Counted from the first letter of the stretch, positions 50,641 to 59,839 are shown. The stretch: DNA of 64,000 bases from VXNF01 sp965116465 (GCA_965116465.1 OZ220687.1:744001-808000); one strand, 5' to 3'. Notes: generated by a model not told the origin, from the letters alone. Made by a program: numbers and translations.

Positions 50641-53600
50641 TCAGTCGCCGGGAGAAACCCCTGCACCGGCCGCCTGCAGCGACCTGGCGGCGCGACGGCG
50701 CTCGGCGATCACGAGGCTGGCCCCGCCGGGGCGCATGGTCACGCCGTACAGGCTGTCGGCGATCTCCATGGTGGGTTTCTGGTGCGTGACCAGGATGAGT
50801 TGCGCACTCGAGCGGAACTCCTCGAGCAGCCGCAGGAAGCGGTGCAGGTTGACATCGTCGAGGGCCGCGTCCACCTCGTCCAGCACGTAGAACGGGGAGT
50901 CCTGCGACCGGAAGACGGCGAACAGGAACGCCAGCGCCGCCAGCGAGCGCTCGCCGCCGGACAGCAGCGCGAGTCGCCGCAGGCTCTTCCCCGCCGGCTG
51001 CGCCTCGATCTCCACGCCCGAGGCGAGCGGATCCTGGGGCTCGGTGAGCGACAACCTGCCCGCACCCCCGTCGAACAGCACGCTGAAGACCGTCTCGAAA
51101 CTCTCGGCGACCTCGCGGTAGCAGCGGGTGAAGGCCTCCAGGATCTCGCTGTCGACGCTCCGGACGAGCCCGGTGAGGTCGCGGCGGGCACTGCGCACGT
51201 CCTCGATCTGGGCGGCCAGCTCGTCGTGGCGCTGCCGCAGGCTGTCGTGCTCCTGGACGGCGAGCGGATTCACCGGACCGATGCCGCGCAGCAGGCGCTC
51301 CAGTTCCCGGATGCGTTCGTGGGCACCGACCCCCGCAGGGAGGTCGGGCTGGGGTGTGCGGGTGGCCCGGATCTCGTCGCAGTCGTGCCGGTCGGCCAGG
51401 GTCTCGACGACCGACTCGATCCGCAACCGGAGTTCGTCCTCGCTGCGTTGGGCGCCGAGCAACTGCTCACCGACCTCGGCGACGCCCGCCGCCAACTCCG
51501 CCCGTCTCCGGCGATGCCCGTCGAGCCGCTCGGCGGCGACCCTGCCGGCCTCGGCCAGTTGGCGTTGCCGTGCCCTCAACCGCTCCAGGCCGCGCCGGCA
51601 GTCGCCGGCGCTGCCGGCCAGCCGCGCCGCCAGCTCGGCCAGGACGGCGCCGCGCCGGGCGTCGGCGCCGGCGGTGGCGAGCGCCGCCTCGTGGCCCCGG
51701 AGGCGGGCCCGAATCTCGTCCCGGCGTTCGGACAACACCGCACGGCGCGCCCCGATCTCCGACGCCCGCCGATCCAGCGAACGGCGCTCGGCGTCCAGGT
51801 CGCTGCGGCGCTGCTGCAGCTCGGCGGCGGCCTCGCGGGCCAGCGCCCCGGCGGCTTCGACGGACCGCTGCAACTCCGCCAGCCGGCCGGCGGTCTCGAT
51901 GGCCGCGGCGGTCGCCTCACGGAGGGCCCGATCGGCCTCCGCCAGCGCCACCTCGGCGCTCTCCAGGCGCTTCCGGGACTCCGCCAGTGCATCGTCGGCG
52001 GCTCCCGGCCGGTGGACGCCCACACGCCACCCGGTCGGCGTGAAGCAGTCGCCCGCCGGAGTGACGACCGTCGCGCCGGGATGCTCGGCGACGGCGTCGC
52101 AGGCCTCCTGCCAGCTCGGCACCACGACCACCGCCCCGATGAGGCCGTCGAGAACCGCGTCGGTGGCGGCTCGGTTGCCCCGCACCCGCGGGCGCAGTGG
52201 CTGCCCGACCGGTGGCGGTCCCCCGGCGGCGCGGATCGGCAGCACCGCCCCGGCGGTCTTCGCCCGCACCAGCGCCTCCAGGGCGGGGCGGGCCGCCGCC
52301 GGGCCATCCAGGACGGCCGCGCCGAGGGCCTCCCCGGCGGCGGCCTCGAACGCCGCCTCCCAGCCCTCCTCCACCGTCACCAGATCGCCGAGCGCACCCA
52401 GCACACCCGCGGTGCCGGCGAGAACCTCCATGCCCGAGCGCGCCCCCACGTCGGCCTTCGCCAGCGCGAGCGCCTCGGCCCGGGCCCGCCACCGGTCGTG
52501 CTCCCCGGCCGCGGCGGCCCGCGCCTGTTGGGCGGCGTGCTCGGTGGCGGCGGCCTCCGCCCGGCGCTGGGTGGCCGTCTCGAGACCGGCGCCGGACGCC
52601 TCCGTGCGGGCCGCGTGCGCCTGCGTGTCGGCCGCCAGAGCCGCCGCGGCCGCGTCGAGGCGGCGGCGGTCGGCCGCCAGCGCCGTCTCGGCGCCCTCGA
52701 GTTCGCCCAGGGCGACCTCGATGCGGGCGGACTCGTCGGCGAGGGAGGCCAGCAGGTCGCCGGCCAGCGCGCCGTGGCGGCGTCGCTCGTAGTCCTGCCG
52801 GCGGCGGTCGATTGCCCGCTGCGCCTGCTGGAGGAGCTCCTCCAGCGCGGCGAGTCGCTCGCCGGCCTCGGCCAGAGCCACGTGACCCGGTGCCGACAGA
52901 TGCGTCTCCGCCTCCGCGATGCGCTCGTCGAGGGCGGCCAGCTCGCGGGAGGTCGCGGCGCGGCGGTCGGCGAGATCGCGCCGCTCGGTCGCCGCAAGGC
53001 GCCGGCGCTCCCGCAGCTCGACGAGTTCGGCGCCGAGCCGGTGGATCTGCAGGGCGGCCAGCTCCGCGGCCAGCGCGCCGTGGCGGCGCGCCACCGAGGC
53101 CTGCCGCTCCAGGGGCCGCAGGGCCCGGCGGACCTCGTTCAGATGGTCGCCGAGGCGCGCCAGGTTCGCCTCGGTGTCCTCCAGCCGCCGCAGGGCCTTC
53201 TCCTTGCGCACCCGGTAGGCGGACACACCGGCGGCCTCCTCGAGGATGGCGCGGCGCTCGGCGGGCTTGGCCTGCAGCACCGCGTCGATGTGCCCCTGCG
53301 AGACGATGACGTGGCGGTGCCGTCCCACGCCCGCAGCGCCGAGCATCTCGGCGATGTCGATGAGCCGGGCCTGCGTGGCGTTGATGGCGTAGGCGCTGTC
53401 GCCGCTGCGGAACAGCGTGCGGCTGATGGCCACCTCGTCGAGGTCGAGGGGCAGGCGGCGATCGGCGTTGTCGAAGGTGAGGGTGACCTCCGCCCGCCCC
53501 AGAGCCGACCGGCCGGGGTTCCCGGCGAAGATCACGTCGTCCATCTGCTGGGAGCGCAGCGCCGTGGGCGACTGCGAGCCCAGGACCCAGCTGATGGCGT

Positions 53601-53724
53601 CGACGATGTTGGACTTGCCGCTGCCGTTGGGGCCCACGATCACCGACAACCCGGGCGCGAAGCTGATCGTCGTGGTGTCGGCGAACGACTTGAAACCCTT
53701 CAGCGTGAGGGCCTGCAGGAACAC
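50641..53724 (-). CDS. smc: Chromosome segregation protein SMC
   Basis: The ATPase of the condensin-like complex that organises the chromosome. The 1027-residue protein has Walker A GPNGSGKSN (31-39), long coiled coils rich in Ala/Arg/Glu, a hinge near residues 440-580 (GVLGALGDLVTVEEGWEAAF, GDCFTPTGWRVGV), the C signature ALLSGGERSL and Walker B FYVLDEVDAALDD. The GTG at 53724 (VFLQALTLKGFKSFADTTT) is the standard start. It is shorter than typical 1150-1200 residue SMC proteins, so the arms are shortened. It follows the Fpg-like gene by 2 bases in the rnc-mutM-smc cluster. Confidence 0.96.
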   Translation of the reverse strand: MFLQALTLKGFKSFADTTTISFAPGLSVIVGPNGSGKSNIVDAISWVLGSQSPTALRSQQMDDVIFAGNPGRSALGRAEVTLTFDNADRRLPLDLDEVAISRTLFRSGDSAYAINATQARLIDIAEMLGAAGVGRHRHVIVSQGHIDAVLQAKPAERRAILEEAAGVSAYRVRKEKALRRLEDTEANLARLGDHLNEVRRALRPLERQASVARRHGALAAELAALQIHRLGAELVELRERRRLAATERRDLADRRAATSRELAALDERIAEAETHLSAPGHVALAEAGERLAALEELLQQAQRAIDRRRQDYERRRHGALAGDLLASLADESARIEVALGELEGAETALAADRRRLDAAAAALAADTQAHAARTEASGAGLETATQRRAEAAATEHAAQQARAAAAGEHDRWRARAEALALAKADVGARSGMEVLAGTAGVLGALGDLVTVEEGWEAAFEAAAGEALGAAVLDGPAAARPALEALVRAKTAGAVLPIRAAGGPPPVGQPLRPRVRGNRAATDAVLDGLIGAVVVVPSWQEACDAVAEHPGATVVTPAGDCFTPTGWRVGVHRPGAADDALAESRKRLESAEVALAEADRALREATAAAIETAGRLAELQRSVEAAGALAREAAAELQQRRSDLDAERRSLDRRASEIGARRAVLSERRDEIRARLRGHEAALATAGADARRGAVLAELAARLAGSAGDCRRGLERLRARQRQLAEAGRVAAERLDGHRRRRAELAAGVAEVGEQLLGAQRSEDELRLRIESVVETLADRHDCDEIRATRTPQPDLPAGVGAHERIRELERLLRGIGPVNPLAVQEHDSLRQRHDELAAQIEDVRSARRDLTGLVRSVDSEILEAFTRCYREVAESFETVFSVLFDGGAGRLSLTEPQDPLASGVEIEAQPAGKSLRRLALLSGGERSLAALAFLFAVFRSQDSPFYVLDEVDAALDDVNLHRFLRLLEEFRSSAQLILVTHQKPTMEIADSLYGVTMRPGGASLVIAERRRAARSLQAAGAGVSPGD

Positions 53725-53726
53725 GG

Positions 53727-54554
53727 CTACACCTGTGACTGCTCGCAGTAGTAGGTCCAGCGCCCCCGGTACTTGATCCGCACGATCGGCCGGCGCGAGC
53801 GCGGGCTCAGCCGGCCGTGCCTGCGGTAGACGTTGTGATGGTTCTGGTACGCGCCGGGCTCTCCGGACGGCGAGAGGAAGTGATTGTCCTCCAGCGTGGA
53901 GCCCCGGTACTTCACGGCGTCGTGCAGCACCTCGACGATGGCGCGCCACAGCCGGCGGATCTCCTGGCGCCCCAGCGAGTCGGTCATCCGGTCGTGGCGC
54001 AGGCCGGCGTTGAAGAGGATCTCGTCCGCGTACATGTCGCCCACACCGACGATCGCCCCGGCGTTGGTCAGGAAGGCCTTCAGGTACAGCGGGCGGGGCG
54101 GGGCCGCCAGCAGGCTCGAGAAGTCGGTCCAGGAGAGCGACGTGGTGAGCGGGTCGATGCCGACCGGCTGCTGCTCGGTCACCTGCTCGGGACTCAGCAG
54201 GCGCATCCGGGCCCCCTCCTTGAAGTCCAGCAGGCGCAGCCCCCCGTACTGCGTGAACGTGATGAGCAGGCGCGTGGCGGGATCCACCTTTTCCCTGTTG
54301 GGTTGGCGGCGCAGATGGCCGCCGGCGCCGAGCGTGATCCCCATGATCTCCTCGTTGTCGAAGGTGAGCAGCAACAGCAGGCCCTGGCGGGTGATCTCCC
54401 CGGTGATCTTCGCCCGCTCCAGCCGCTCGTTCAGTTCCTCGGCGCTGTGCGGGGTGACGCTCTCGGACAGCACCGAGACGGCCTTGACCCGCCTGTCCAT
54501 GACCTCGCGCTCCAGCTCCCGCCGTACGACCTCAACTTCGGGTGACTCGATCAT
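53727..54554 (-). CDS. Degenerate Fpg/Nei-family DNA glycosylase homologue
   Basis: A 275-residue protein in the normal position of mutM (after rnc, before smc), with the N-terminal sandwich and the helix-2turn-helix domain (FLTNAGAIVGVGDMYADEI). Key catalytic features are changed. The N-terminus reads MIESPEVEVV instead of MPELPEVET, so the attacking Pro2 is Ile. The lysine of the beta-hairpin (AKYLLL type) is replaced in RQGLLLLL. The C-terminal zinc finger keeps only one of four cysteines (YYCEQSQ). The expected finger Arg in GRWTYY remains. It probably binds DNA lesions without classical glycosylase/lyase activity. The ATG overlaps the rnc stop (ATGA). Confidence 0.85.
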   Translation of the reverse strand: MIESPEVEVVRRELEREVMDRRVKAVSVLSESVTPHSAEELNERLERAKITGEITRQGLLLLLTFDNEEIMGITLGAGGHLRRQPNREKVDPATRLLITFTQYGGLRLLDFKEGARMRLLSPEQVTEQQPVGIDPLTTSLSWTDFSSLLAAPPRPLYLKAFLTNAGAIVGVGDMYADEILFNAGLRHDRMTDSLGRQEIRRLWRAIVEVLHDAVKYRGSTLEDNHFLSPSGEPGAYQNHHNVYRRHGRLSPRSRRPIVRIKYRGRWTYYCEQSQV

Positions 54555-55351
54555 GGTGTCCTTACAGGGTCGTCTCCGGCCACCGGGGGGCCACCGGACA
54601 TCTTCGCATCCGCGCCGGCGGCGTCCGGGGATGGCGGACCGGCCGCCGGTGCCTCCTGGTAGCGGGCCAGTGCCGCCCGGGCCGCCGCCTGCTCGGCCCC
54701 TTTCTTGGTGCGCCCCTCGCCGGCGCCGTACTCGACACCGGCGATCAGCACGACGGCCTGCCAGACGAGTTCGTGGTCGGGGCCGGAGTGGCTCAGCCGG
54801 TAGCACGGCGCCGCGCCCTCGACACGGGCGGCCCGCTCCTGCAGCACGGTCTTGTGGTCGTCCCGTCCCGGATCCCGCGCCATCGTGGCGATGCGCCCGG
54901 CGAGCAGCGAGAGCACCAGCCGGCGGGCCGGTTCCCAGCCGCCGTCGAGATACACGGCGCCGATGAGGGCCTCGGTGGCGTCCGCCAGGATCGAACGCTT
55001 CCGGCGACCGCCCGCCGCCTCCTCCCCGCGGCCCATCAGCAGTTCCTCGCCGAGCCGCAGCTCGCCGGCCAGGGTGGCCAGGCAGTCCGCCGACACCACC
55101 GAGGCCCGCACCTTGGCGAGCTGGCCCACAGACAGCGCGGGGTAGGTGGTGTAGAGGTGCTCGGAGACGATCACCTCCAGCACGGCGTCGCCCAACAACT
55201 CGAGGCGCTCGTTGGAGGCGGGTCTCGCTCCGGCGACCGGACGCTGCTCGGCCACCCACGAGCGGTGACGCAGCGCCAACTCCCTCAGCGCCTCGTCATC
55301 GAACCGGTAGCCGATGCGCTCCGCCAGGTTGTCGGGGTCGTCGGTGGCCAC
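54551..55351 (-). CDS. rnc: Ribonuclease III
   Basis: It cleaves double-stranded RNA in rRNA and mRNA processing. The 266-residue protein has the signature NERLELLGDAVLEVIVSEHL, the second acidic set in DATEALIGAVYLDGG and a C-terminal double-stranded RNA-binding domain (DHKTVLQERA, GEGRTKKGAEQAAARAAL). The last 35 residues are Pro/Gly/Asp-rich. The GTG start abuts the acpP stop codon directly. Confidence 0.96.
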   Translation of the reverse strand: MATDDPDNLAERIGYRFDDEALRELALRHRSWVAEQRPVAGARPASNERLELLGDAVLEVIVSEHLYTTYPALSVGQLAKVRASVVSADCLATLAGELRLGEELLMGRGEEAAGGRRKRSILADATEALIGAVYLDGGWEPARRLVLSLLAGRIATMARDPGRDDHKTVLQERAARVEGAAPCYRLSHSGPDHELVWQAVVLIAGVEYGAGEGRTKKGAEQAAARAALARYQEAPAAGPPSPDAAGADAKMSGGPPVAGDDPVRTP

Positions 55352-55642
55352 TCAGCCCAGGCGCGCCTCGACGTAGTCGACCGCGTCGCGGACGGTCCGC
55401 AGATCCTGCAGGTCCTCGTCGTCGATGCGGAATCCCACGGTGCGCTCGCCGAACTCCTCCTCGAGCGCCTCGACCAGTTCGATCAGCGCCAGCGAGTCGG
55501 CGTCGAGGTCGTCGAGGAAGGAGTCGCCCTCGGAGATGTCGGCGGGTTCGATCTCGAGGATGTCCGCCAGCCGGCCCTTGATCTGATCCAGGATCTCCGA
55601 CCGCGGCATCGGACTCTGCGAAACGTGGGTCTCCGCCGGCAC
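55352..55642 (-). CDS. acpP: Acyl carrier protein
   Basis: A 96-residue acidic carrier for fatty acid synthesis. The phosphopantetheine site is Ser50 in LDADSLALIEL. The GTG at 55642 has AAGGAGG 8 bases upstream, so the extra 12-residue N-terminus is real. The loop after helix II (EFGERTVGFRIDDEDL) is typical. It lies between plsX and rnc, linking lipid synthesis with this operon. Confidence 0.95.
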   Translation of the reverse strand: MPAETHVSQSPMPRSEILDQIKGRLADILEIEPADISEGDSFLDDLDADSLALIELVEALEEEFGERTVGFRIDDEDLQDLRTVRDAVDYVEARLG

Positions 55643-55702
55643 GGCTGCTGCCTCCTTCAGACCTGTGGCGCTCCGGGCGGCGCCTCGTCGGGAGTTTCGA
55701 TC

Positions 55703-56692
55703 CTACCCGGTGACGGCGCGGGCGATCTGTGACACGACCCCCGCCGCCGCCAGCTGATGCGACACGGCGATGGCGCTGGCGATCGCCTTGGGGCCCGAGG
55801 ACCCGTGCGAGATGGTGCACACGCCCCGGACTCCCAGCAGGACCGCCCCGCCGGTGTTGTCGGGGTCGAAGGTCTCGTAGAGACCCAGGAGCGCGGGGAA
55901 GAACAGGTCGGCGCCGGCCCGGGCCTCCGGCGAGCTGTCGGCCAGGCGGATGATCTCCGCCGCGATCACGCTCGCCACGCCCTCGGCGGTCTTCAGCATC
56001 ACGTTGCCGGTGAAGCCGTCGGTGACGATGACGTCCGCGCCGTCCAGCAGCAGGTCGCGCCCCTCCACGTTGCCCACGAAACGGGCGCCGGCGGCCTCCT
56101 GCCAGGCCTCGTCGTCGAGCAGCGCGAAGACCTCCTTGACGAGGGCGGAGCCCTTGCCGGCCTCCTCGCCGATGGACAGCAACCCCACCCGCGGCTCGGC
56201 GGTGCCGTAACCGACTCGGCTGTACACCGCGCCCATGCGGGCGAACTGCACCAGCCAGGCGGCCGTGCAGTCCGAGTTGGCTCCGACGTCCAGCACCACC
56301 GTGGGCGTCGCCCGGCCGGGGACCGGGAAGGGACAGGCCACCGCCGGGCGCACGACGCCCTTGATCCGCCCGAATCGCAGCAGCGCGCTCGCCATGGCGG
56401 CGCCGGTGTTCCCGGCGGAGACCATGGCGCAGGCCCGGCCGTCGCGCACGGCCTCGGCGGCGCGCACCACCGAGGAGTCCTTGAGGCGCCGGACACTGGC
56501 GCCGGGGTCGGCGTCCATGCCGACGACCTCCCGCGCCGGGATCACCTCGAGGCCGTTGCCGTCGAGTTGCTCGGGCGGGCCCACCAGCACCACGCCGTGT
56601 CCCTCTTCCGCCGCCAGGCGGGCGCCCTCGACGATCGCCTCGGGCGCGTTGTCGCCCCCCATGGCGTCGACGGCGACCGGCAGCGGGCTCAT
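55703..56692 (-). CDS. plsX: Phosphate acyltransferase PlsX
   Basis: It converts acyl-ACP to acyl phosphate for phospholipid synthesis. The 329-residue protein begins PVAVDAMGGDNAPEAIVEGA and has SAGNTGAAMASALLRFGRI, VVLDVGANSDC, GLLSIGEEAGKG, GNVEGRDLL and DGFTGNVMLKTAEG. The end HGSSGPKAIASAI is typical. It stands between rpmF and acpP, as in most bacteria with this gene order. Confidence 0.97.
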   Translation of the reverse strand: MSPLPVAVDAMGGDNAPEAIVEGARLAAEEGHGVVLVGPPEQLDGNGLEVIPAREVVGMDADPGASVRRLKDSSVVRAAEAVRDGRACAMVSAGNTGAAMASALLRFGRIKGVVRPAVACPFPVPGRATPTVVLDVGANSDCTAAWLVQFARMGAVYSRVGYGTAEPRVGLLSIGEEAGKGSALVKEVFALLDDEAWQEAAGARFVGNVEGRDLLLDGADVIVTDGFTGNVMLKTAEGVASVIAAEIIRLADSSPEARAGADLFFPALLGLYETFDPDNTGGAVLLGVRGVCTISHGSSGPKAIASAIAVSHQLAAAGVVSQIARAVTG

Positions 56693-56752
56693 GCCGGCCG
56701 CGGTGACGAGCGGGTGTCGGTGACAGGTCGGCTCACCGGCCGGTGAACCTCC

Positions 56753-56932
56753 TCAGTCGAGTTCGACTGCCTGTCGGCCGCGGTACCAACCGCACTGCCC
56801 GCAGACACGGTGCGGCAGTTTGGCGGCCCCGCAGCGGGAGCAGGAAGAGCGGGACGGCGCCCGCAGTCGCCAGGAGGCGGCGCGGCGGCTGCGAGTGCGG
56901 GACTTGGAGGTCTTCTTCTTGGGAACGGCCAC
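56753..56932 (-). CDS. rpmF: 50S ribosomal protein L32
   Basis: A 59-residue ribosomal protein. The N-terminus VAVPKKKTSKSRTRSRRA is characteristic, and the zinc ribbon CSRCG/CGQCG (residues 31-34 and 44-47) marks the zinc-binding C+ form. The GTG at 56932 is the start. It lies between the DUF177 gene and plsX, its usual place. Confidence 0.96.
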   Translation of the reverse strand: MAVPKKKTSKSRTRSRRAASWRLRAPSRSSCSRCGAAKLPHRVCGQCGWYRGRQAVELD

Positions 56933-57002
56933 ACCGTGACGGTAGCGGCCTCCCCTGCGGGTTCCTCAGGGGTTGCGCAGGGCCCGAAGCCAGGGTCGGC
57001 GC

Positions 57003-57512
57003 TCAGGGTTGGAAGTCGTCGAGCGCCGCCCAGCGCGGATCGCGCCGCTCCTCCGGATCCTCCGCGGGCGGCGCCCCGTAGTACGAGCCGGCCGCGGGCC
57101 CCTCGCAGGACTCGTCGCAGAGCGGGGCCAGCGGCAGCGTCAACAGCACGACCTCGCGCAGCATCGGGGCCAGGTCCACGACCTCGCCGTCGAGAGGGAA
57201 GGTCTCGCCCTCGGCGGGGGCCGGCTCGAAGACCTCCGTGACCGCCGGCGCCACGGGGACGCGCACCGGGCGCAGGCAGCGCCGGCACTCCAGCTCCCAG
57301 CAGGCGCGCACCTCACCCGAGCAGATGATGCGCCCCGCCTGCGCCTCCAGGGTGAGTTGCAGCTCGACGGCGTCGGAGGCGACGGTTCCGCCGCCGACGG
57401 CGAGTTCCTCCAGCACCCGCCGACCCTCGAGTTCCCGCCGCCGGCCGGGGGCGGCCAGGAGGTCGGCGACCTGGACCAGAACCGGGCGCGCTCCCGGGCG
57501 CGGCTCGCTCAC
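57003..57512 (-). CDS. DUF177 (YceD-like) protein
   Basis: A 169-residue protein of the DUF177 family, usually encoded just before rpmF and linked to 23S rRNA accumulation. Two cysteine pairs are visible: CWELECRRCLRPV and LCDESCEGP, which may bind metal. VVDLAPMLREVVLLTLPLAPL is the conserved core. The GTG at 57512 overlaps the stop of the upstream gene by 4 bases. The C-terminal DPRWAALDDFQ is typical. Confidence 0.92.
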   Translation of the reverse strand: MSEPRPGARPVLVQVADLLAAPGRRRELEGRRVLEELAVGGGTVASDAVELQLTLEAQAGRIICSGEVRACWELECRRCLRPVRVPVAPAVTEVFEPAPAEGETFPLDGEVVDLAPMLREVVLLTLPLAPLCDESCEGPAAGSYYGAPPAEDPEERRDPRWAALDDFQP

Positions 57513-58135
57513 TCCTCGTCTTGATTGAAGAAGAGCGGGTCGGTCTCCTCGACCGGCTCGTCGCTCGGCGGTGCCGGCGGGATCGATCCCTGCAGCTTCC
57601 TGCGCCCGTCGCGCACGTTGCCGAGGGCGCGTTCCAGGGCCTCCTCGAAACGGGCGAGATGCTCGTCGCAGTAGTCCTCGAGTTCGAGCCGCTGCCGGCG
57701 GGCCTGCTCCTCGGCCGCCTCCAGGATCCGGCGGGCCCGCGCCTCCGCCTGCTTGACGACCTCGGCGCGCTGCACCATGCGCGCCGCCTCGGCCTTGACG
57801 CCGTCGATGATGTCCTCGGCGTCCCGGCGAGCCTTGGCCAGGTAGTCGTTGCGCTCCTTGATGAGCCACCGGGCGCTGCGCAGCGCCACCGGCAGCCGGG
57901 CCCGGGCGATCCGGATCAATTCCAGGATGTGGTCGCGGTCCAGCCGGACCTGCGAGGACAGGCTCGAGCCGCGCGCCCCGCTGACGTACCGCTCCAGGTC
58001 GGCGAGAGCCGCCTCCACGTCCTCGACGACCTCGCTGCCGCCCCCGGAGAGGGCGTCGAAGGGATTGGGCTCGTCGAGGGGCGCCTCCGGCGGGTCCCCG
58101 TCGCCGGGCACCAGCGGATCGTCGTAGCTGCTCAC
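57509..58135 (-). CDS. Coiled-coil DivIVA-domain-like protein (SepIVA/Rv2927c-like)
   Basis: A 208-residue mainly helical protein. After an acidic, disordered N-terminus (1-40) comes a long coiled coil with RSARWLIKERNDYLAKARRD and DAEDIIDGVKAEAARMVQ, as in the mycobacterial septation protein SepIVA. It probably acts at the division or growth site. The coaD-SepIVA-DUF177-rpmF order seen here is the actinobacterial one. The GTG start overlaps the coaD stop (GTGA). The C-terminal part ends in an acidic EETDPLFFNQDEE tail. Confidence 0.85.
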   Translation of the reverse strand: MSSYDDPLVPGDGDPPEAPLDEPNPFDALSGGGSEVVEDVEAALADLERYVSGARGSSLSSQVRLDRDHILELIRIARARLPVALRSARWLIKERNDYLAKARRDAEDIIDGVKAEAARMVQRAEVVKQAEARARRILEAAEEQARRQRLELEDYCDEHLARFEEALERALGNVRDGRRKLQGSIPPAPPSDEPVEETDPLFFNQDEE

Positions 58136-58614
58136 GAGCCCGACCGGCGTTCCTTGAGGCGCAGCGCCACGGGGGCGGGCACCATCGAGTCCACGTTGCC
58201 GCCGTAGCCGGCGATCTCGCGGATGTACTTCGAGGCGATGAACGAGCTGGCCGACGTGGACGGCAGGAAGACGGTGCGCACGCCGGCCACTTCCCGGTTG
58301 GTCTGGGCCATCTGCAACTCGTTCTCGAAGTCGGAGACGGCTCGCAGGCCCTTCACGATGAAGTCGGCCCTCTCGCGGAGCGCCAGCGTGACGACCAGCT
58401 CGCCGAACATGGTGGTCCGAACGTTGGGGAGGTGGGCGAACGTCTCGGCGAGCATGGCCGCGCGCTCGTCCATGTCGAAGAGGGTGTCGCCCTTCTGCGG
58501 GTTGCGCATCGCCGCCACGATCACCTCGTCGAACAGTTCGGCGGCCATCTCGACGACCTCCACGTGACCGTTGTGCACGGGATCGAACGAACCGGGGTAC
58601 AGCACGCGAAGCAC
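58132..58614 (-). CDS. coaD: Phosphopantetheine adenylyltransferase
   Basis: It makes dephospho-CoA from 4'-phosphopantetheine. The 160-residue enzyme has the nucleotidyltransferase motif YPGSFDPVHNGH and the C-terminal LPSTSASSFIASKYIRE (ISSTxVR equivalent with Ala-Ser changes). The GTG at 58614 gives the usual length and has GGGAA about 9 bases upstream; a GTG at 58623 lies too close to that site. The rsmD stop lies just inside the upstream alternative. Confidence 0.95.
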   Translation of the reverse strand: MLRVLYPGSFDPVHNGHVEVVEMAAELFDEVIVAAMRNPQKGDTLFDMDERAAMLAETFAHLPNVRTTMFGELVVTLALRERADFIVKGLRAVSDFENELQMAQTNREVAGVRTVFLPSTSASSFIASKYIREIAGYGGNVDSMVPAPVALRLKERRSGS

Positions 58615-58615
58615 G

Positions 58616-59188
58616 TCAGTCACTTCCCGGTGCTCCCGCCGGGGTCTCGGCGGCCCCGGCGGCTCGACGTCTGGCCATTTGCACAACGGTACTCCCCCGG
58701 CGACGCTCGGAGATGACTATCCAGTCCGGGTGGGCGCGCACCGGACGGTCCGATTCGGCGACCAGAATCCCGGCGTCCAGCCGTCCCAGCAGCCGCTCCC
58801 AGCCATGATCGGGAAAGTCGTACGGCGGGTCGCAGAACGCCACGTCGAAGGACTCCCCGGCCGTGCCGAGCCAGCGGAGCACGTCGCCGTTCACGACACG
58901 GCAGCGGTCGCCGAAGTCCAGTTCCGCGATGTTCGCCCGCAGGATGGCGGCCGTGGCGCGGTGCCGCTCCACGAACGTGGCGTGCGCCGCACCCCGTGAG
59001 AGCGCCTCCAGCCCCAGGGCGCCGCTGCCGGCGAAGGCGTCGAGCACCACCGCGCCCGCCAGGTCGCCGACGCTGCCGAGCGCGGCGAAGATCGACTCGC
59101 GCACGCGGTCGGTGGTGGGGCGCACCCGGTCGCCGCGGGGGACCTTGAGGCGCCGCCCCCGGGCCTCGCCGGCGATGATGCGGGTCAT
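58616..59188 (-). CDS. rsmD: 16S rRNA (guanine966-N2)-methyltransferase RsmD
   Basis: A 190-residue methyltransferase. SAM-binding VLDAFAGSGALGLEALSRGA and catalytic DPPYDF are present, with the N-terminal RIIAGEARGRRLKVPRG and RPTTDRVRESIFAAL of the RsmD family. The C-terminal 20 residues are Ala/Pro-rich. The ATG overlaps the GNAT gene stop (ATGA). It is followed directly by coaD, its usual partner. Confidence 0.96.
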   Translation of the reverse strand: MTRIIAGEARGRRLKVPRGDRVRPTTDRVRESIFAALGSVGDLAGAVVLDAFAGSGALGLEALSRGAAHATFVERHRATAAILRANIAELDFGDRCRVVNGDVLRWLGTAGESFDVAFCDPPYDFPDHGWERLLGRLDAGILVAESDRPVRAHPDWIVISERRRGSTVVQMARRRAAGAAETPAGAPGSD

Positions 59189-59826
59189 GGAGCGACCGCC
59201 GGATCCCGCCACATCAGCGTCAGGGTGACCCGCCCGTCGACCGTGGACACCTCGCCGGCCCTCCGGAACCCCAGGCGCTCGTAGAATCCGATGTTTCGGG
59301 CGTTCGAGGACTCCAGGTAGGCCGGGACCCGCAGCCGGTCACAGCGCCGGAGCATCGCTCCGAGCAGCCGCTCACCGAGCCCCTCGCCCCGGCGGTCGGG
59401 CATCACACCCACCGCCGCCAGGTGCCAGTGCGGCTCCGCGGGGGCGCAACGGGCGAACCGGGAGAAGGACTCGAAGACCATGGGCGCCCGCTCACCCGTC
59501 AACTCACCGACCATGCGCCGGAACCCCGCCACGGCCGCAGGCGGGAGGGACCCGGCACCGGGCGGGTGCCAGCAGGCGGCGGCCGACCCGTCGCCGGTGA
59601 CGTGCAACTCGGTCCCCCGGGGGGAGTTCGTGACCATGAATCGCCACCATGCGGTGCGGGACCGGTGCCGCCCGGCGGCGTCGACGTCCTCCAGCAGCCA
59701 GGTGAGCAGCGGATCCTCGGCGAAGGCCTCGGCCAGGACGGCGGCAACCTGGGTTGTGCGCTCGGTGCCGACCCGGTGCACCTCGGACAGCCGGGCCAGC
59801 TCGCTCGGGCGGCGTTCGGCGCTCAT
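59185..59826 (-). CDS. GNAT family N-acetyltransferase
   Basis: A 213-residue acetyltransferase. The acetyl-CoA loop is VGVMPDRRGEGLGERLLGAM (Q/RxxGxG/A type), with the C-terminal AYLESSNARNIGFYERLGF. The N-terminal half (AVLAEAFAEDPLLTWLLED) matches the group often found in actinobacterial genomes without a known substrate. It starts 13 bases after recG and overlaps rsmD, so it is part of that operon. Confidence 0.93.
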   Translation of the reverse strand: MSAERRPSELARLSEVHRVGTERTTQVAAVLAEAFAEDPLLTWLLEDVDAAGRHRSRTAWWRFMVTNSPRGTELHVTGDGSAAACWHPPGAGSLPPAAVAGFRRMVGELTGERAPMVFESFSRFARCAPAEPHWHLAAVGVMPDRRGEGLGERLLGAMLRRCDRLRVPAYLESSNARNIGFYERLGFRRAGEVSTVDGRVTLTLMWRDPAVAP

Positions 59827-59839
59827 GGACCCATTCTGG

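Noticed and set aside
50464..53751. A very long open frame on the plus strand opposite smc (and similar ones opposite leuS, recG, the M16 gene and the F420 oxidoreductases)
   Set aside because: Antisense frames in GC-rich genes stay open by codon bias. They show no domain, have low-complexity Arg/Gly/His composition, and the opposite strand encodes clear conserved proteins.
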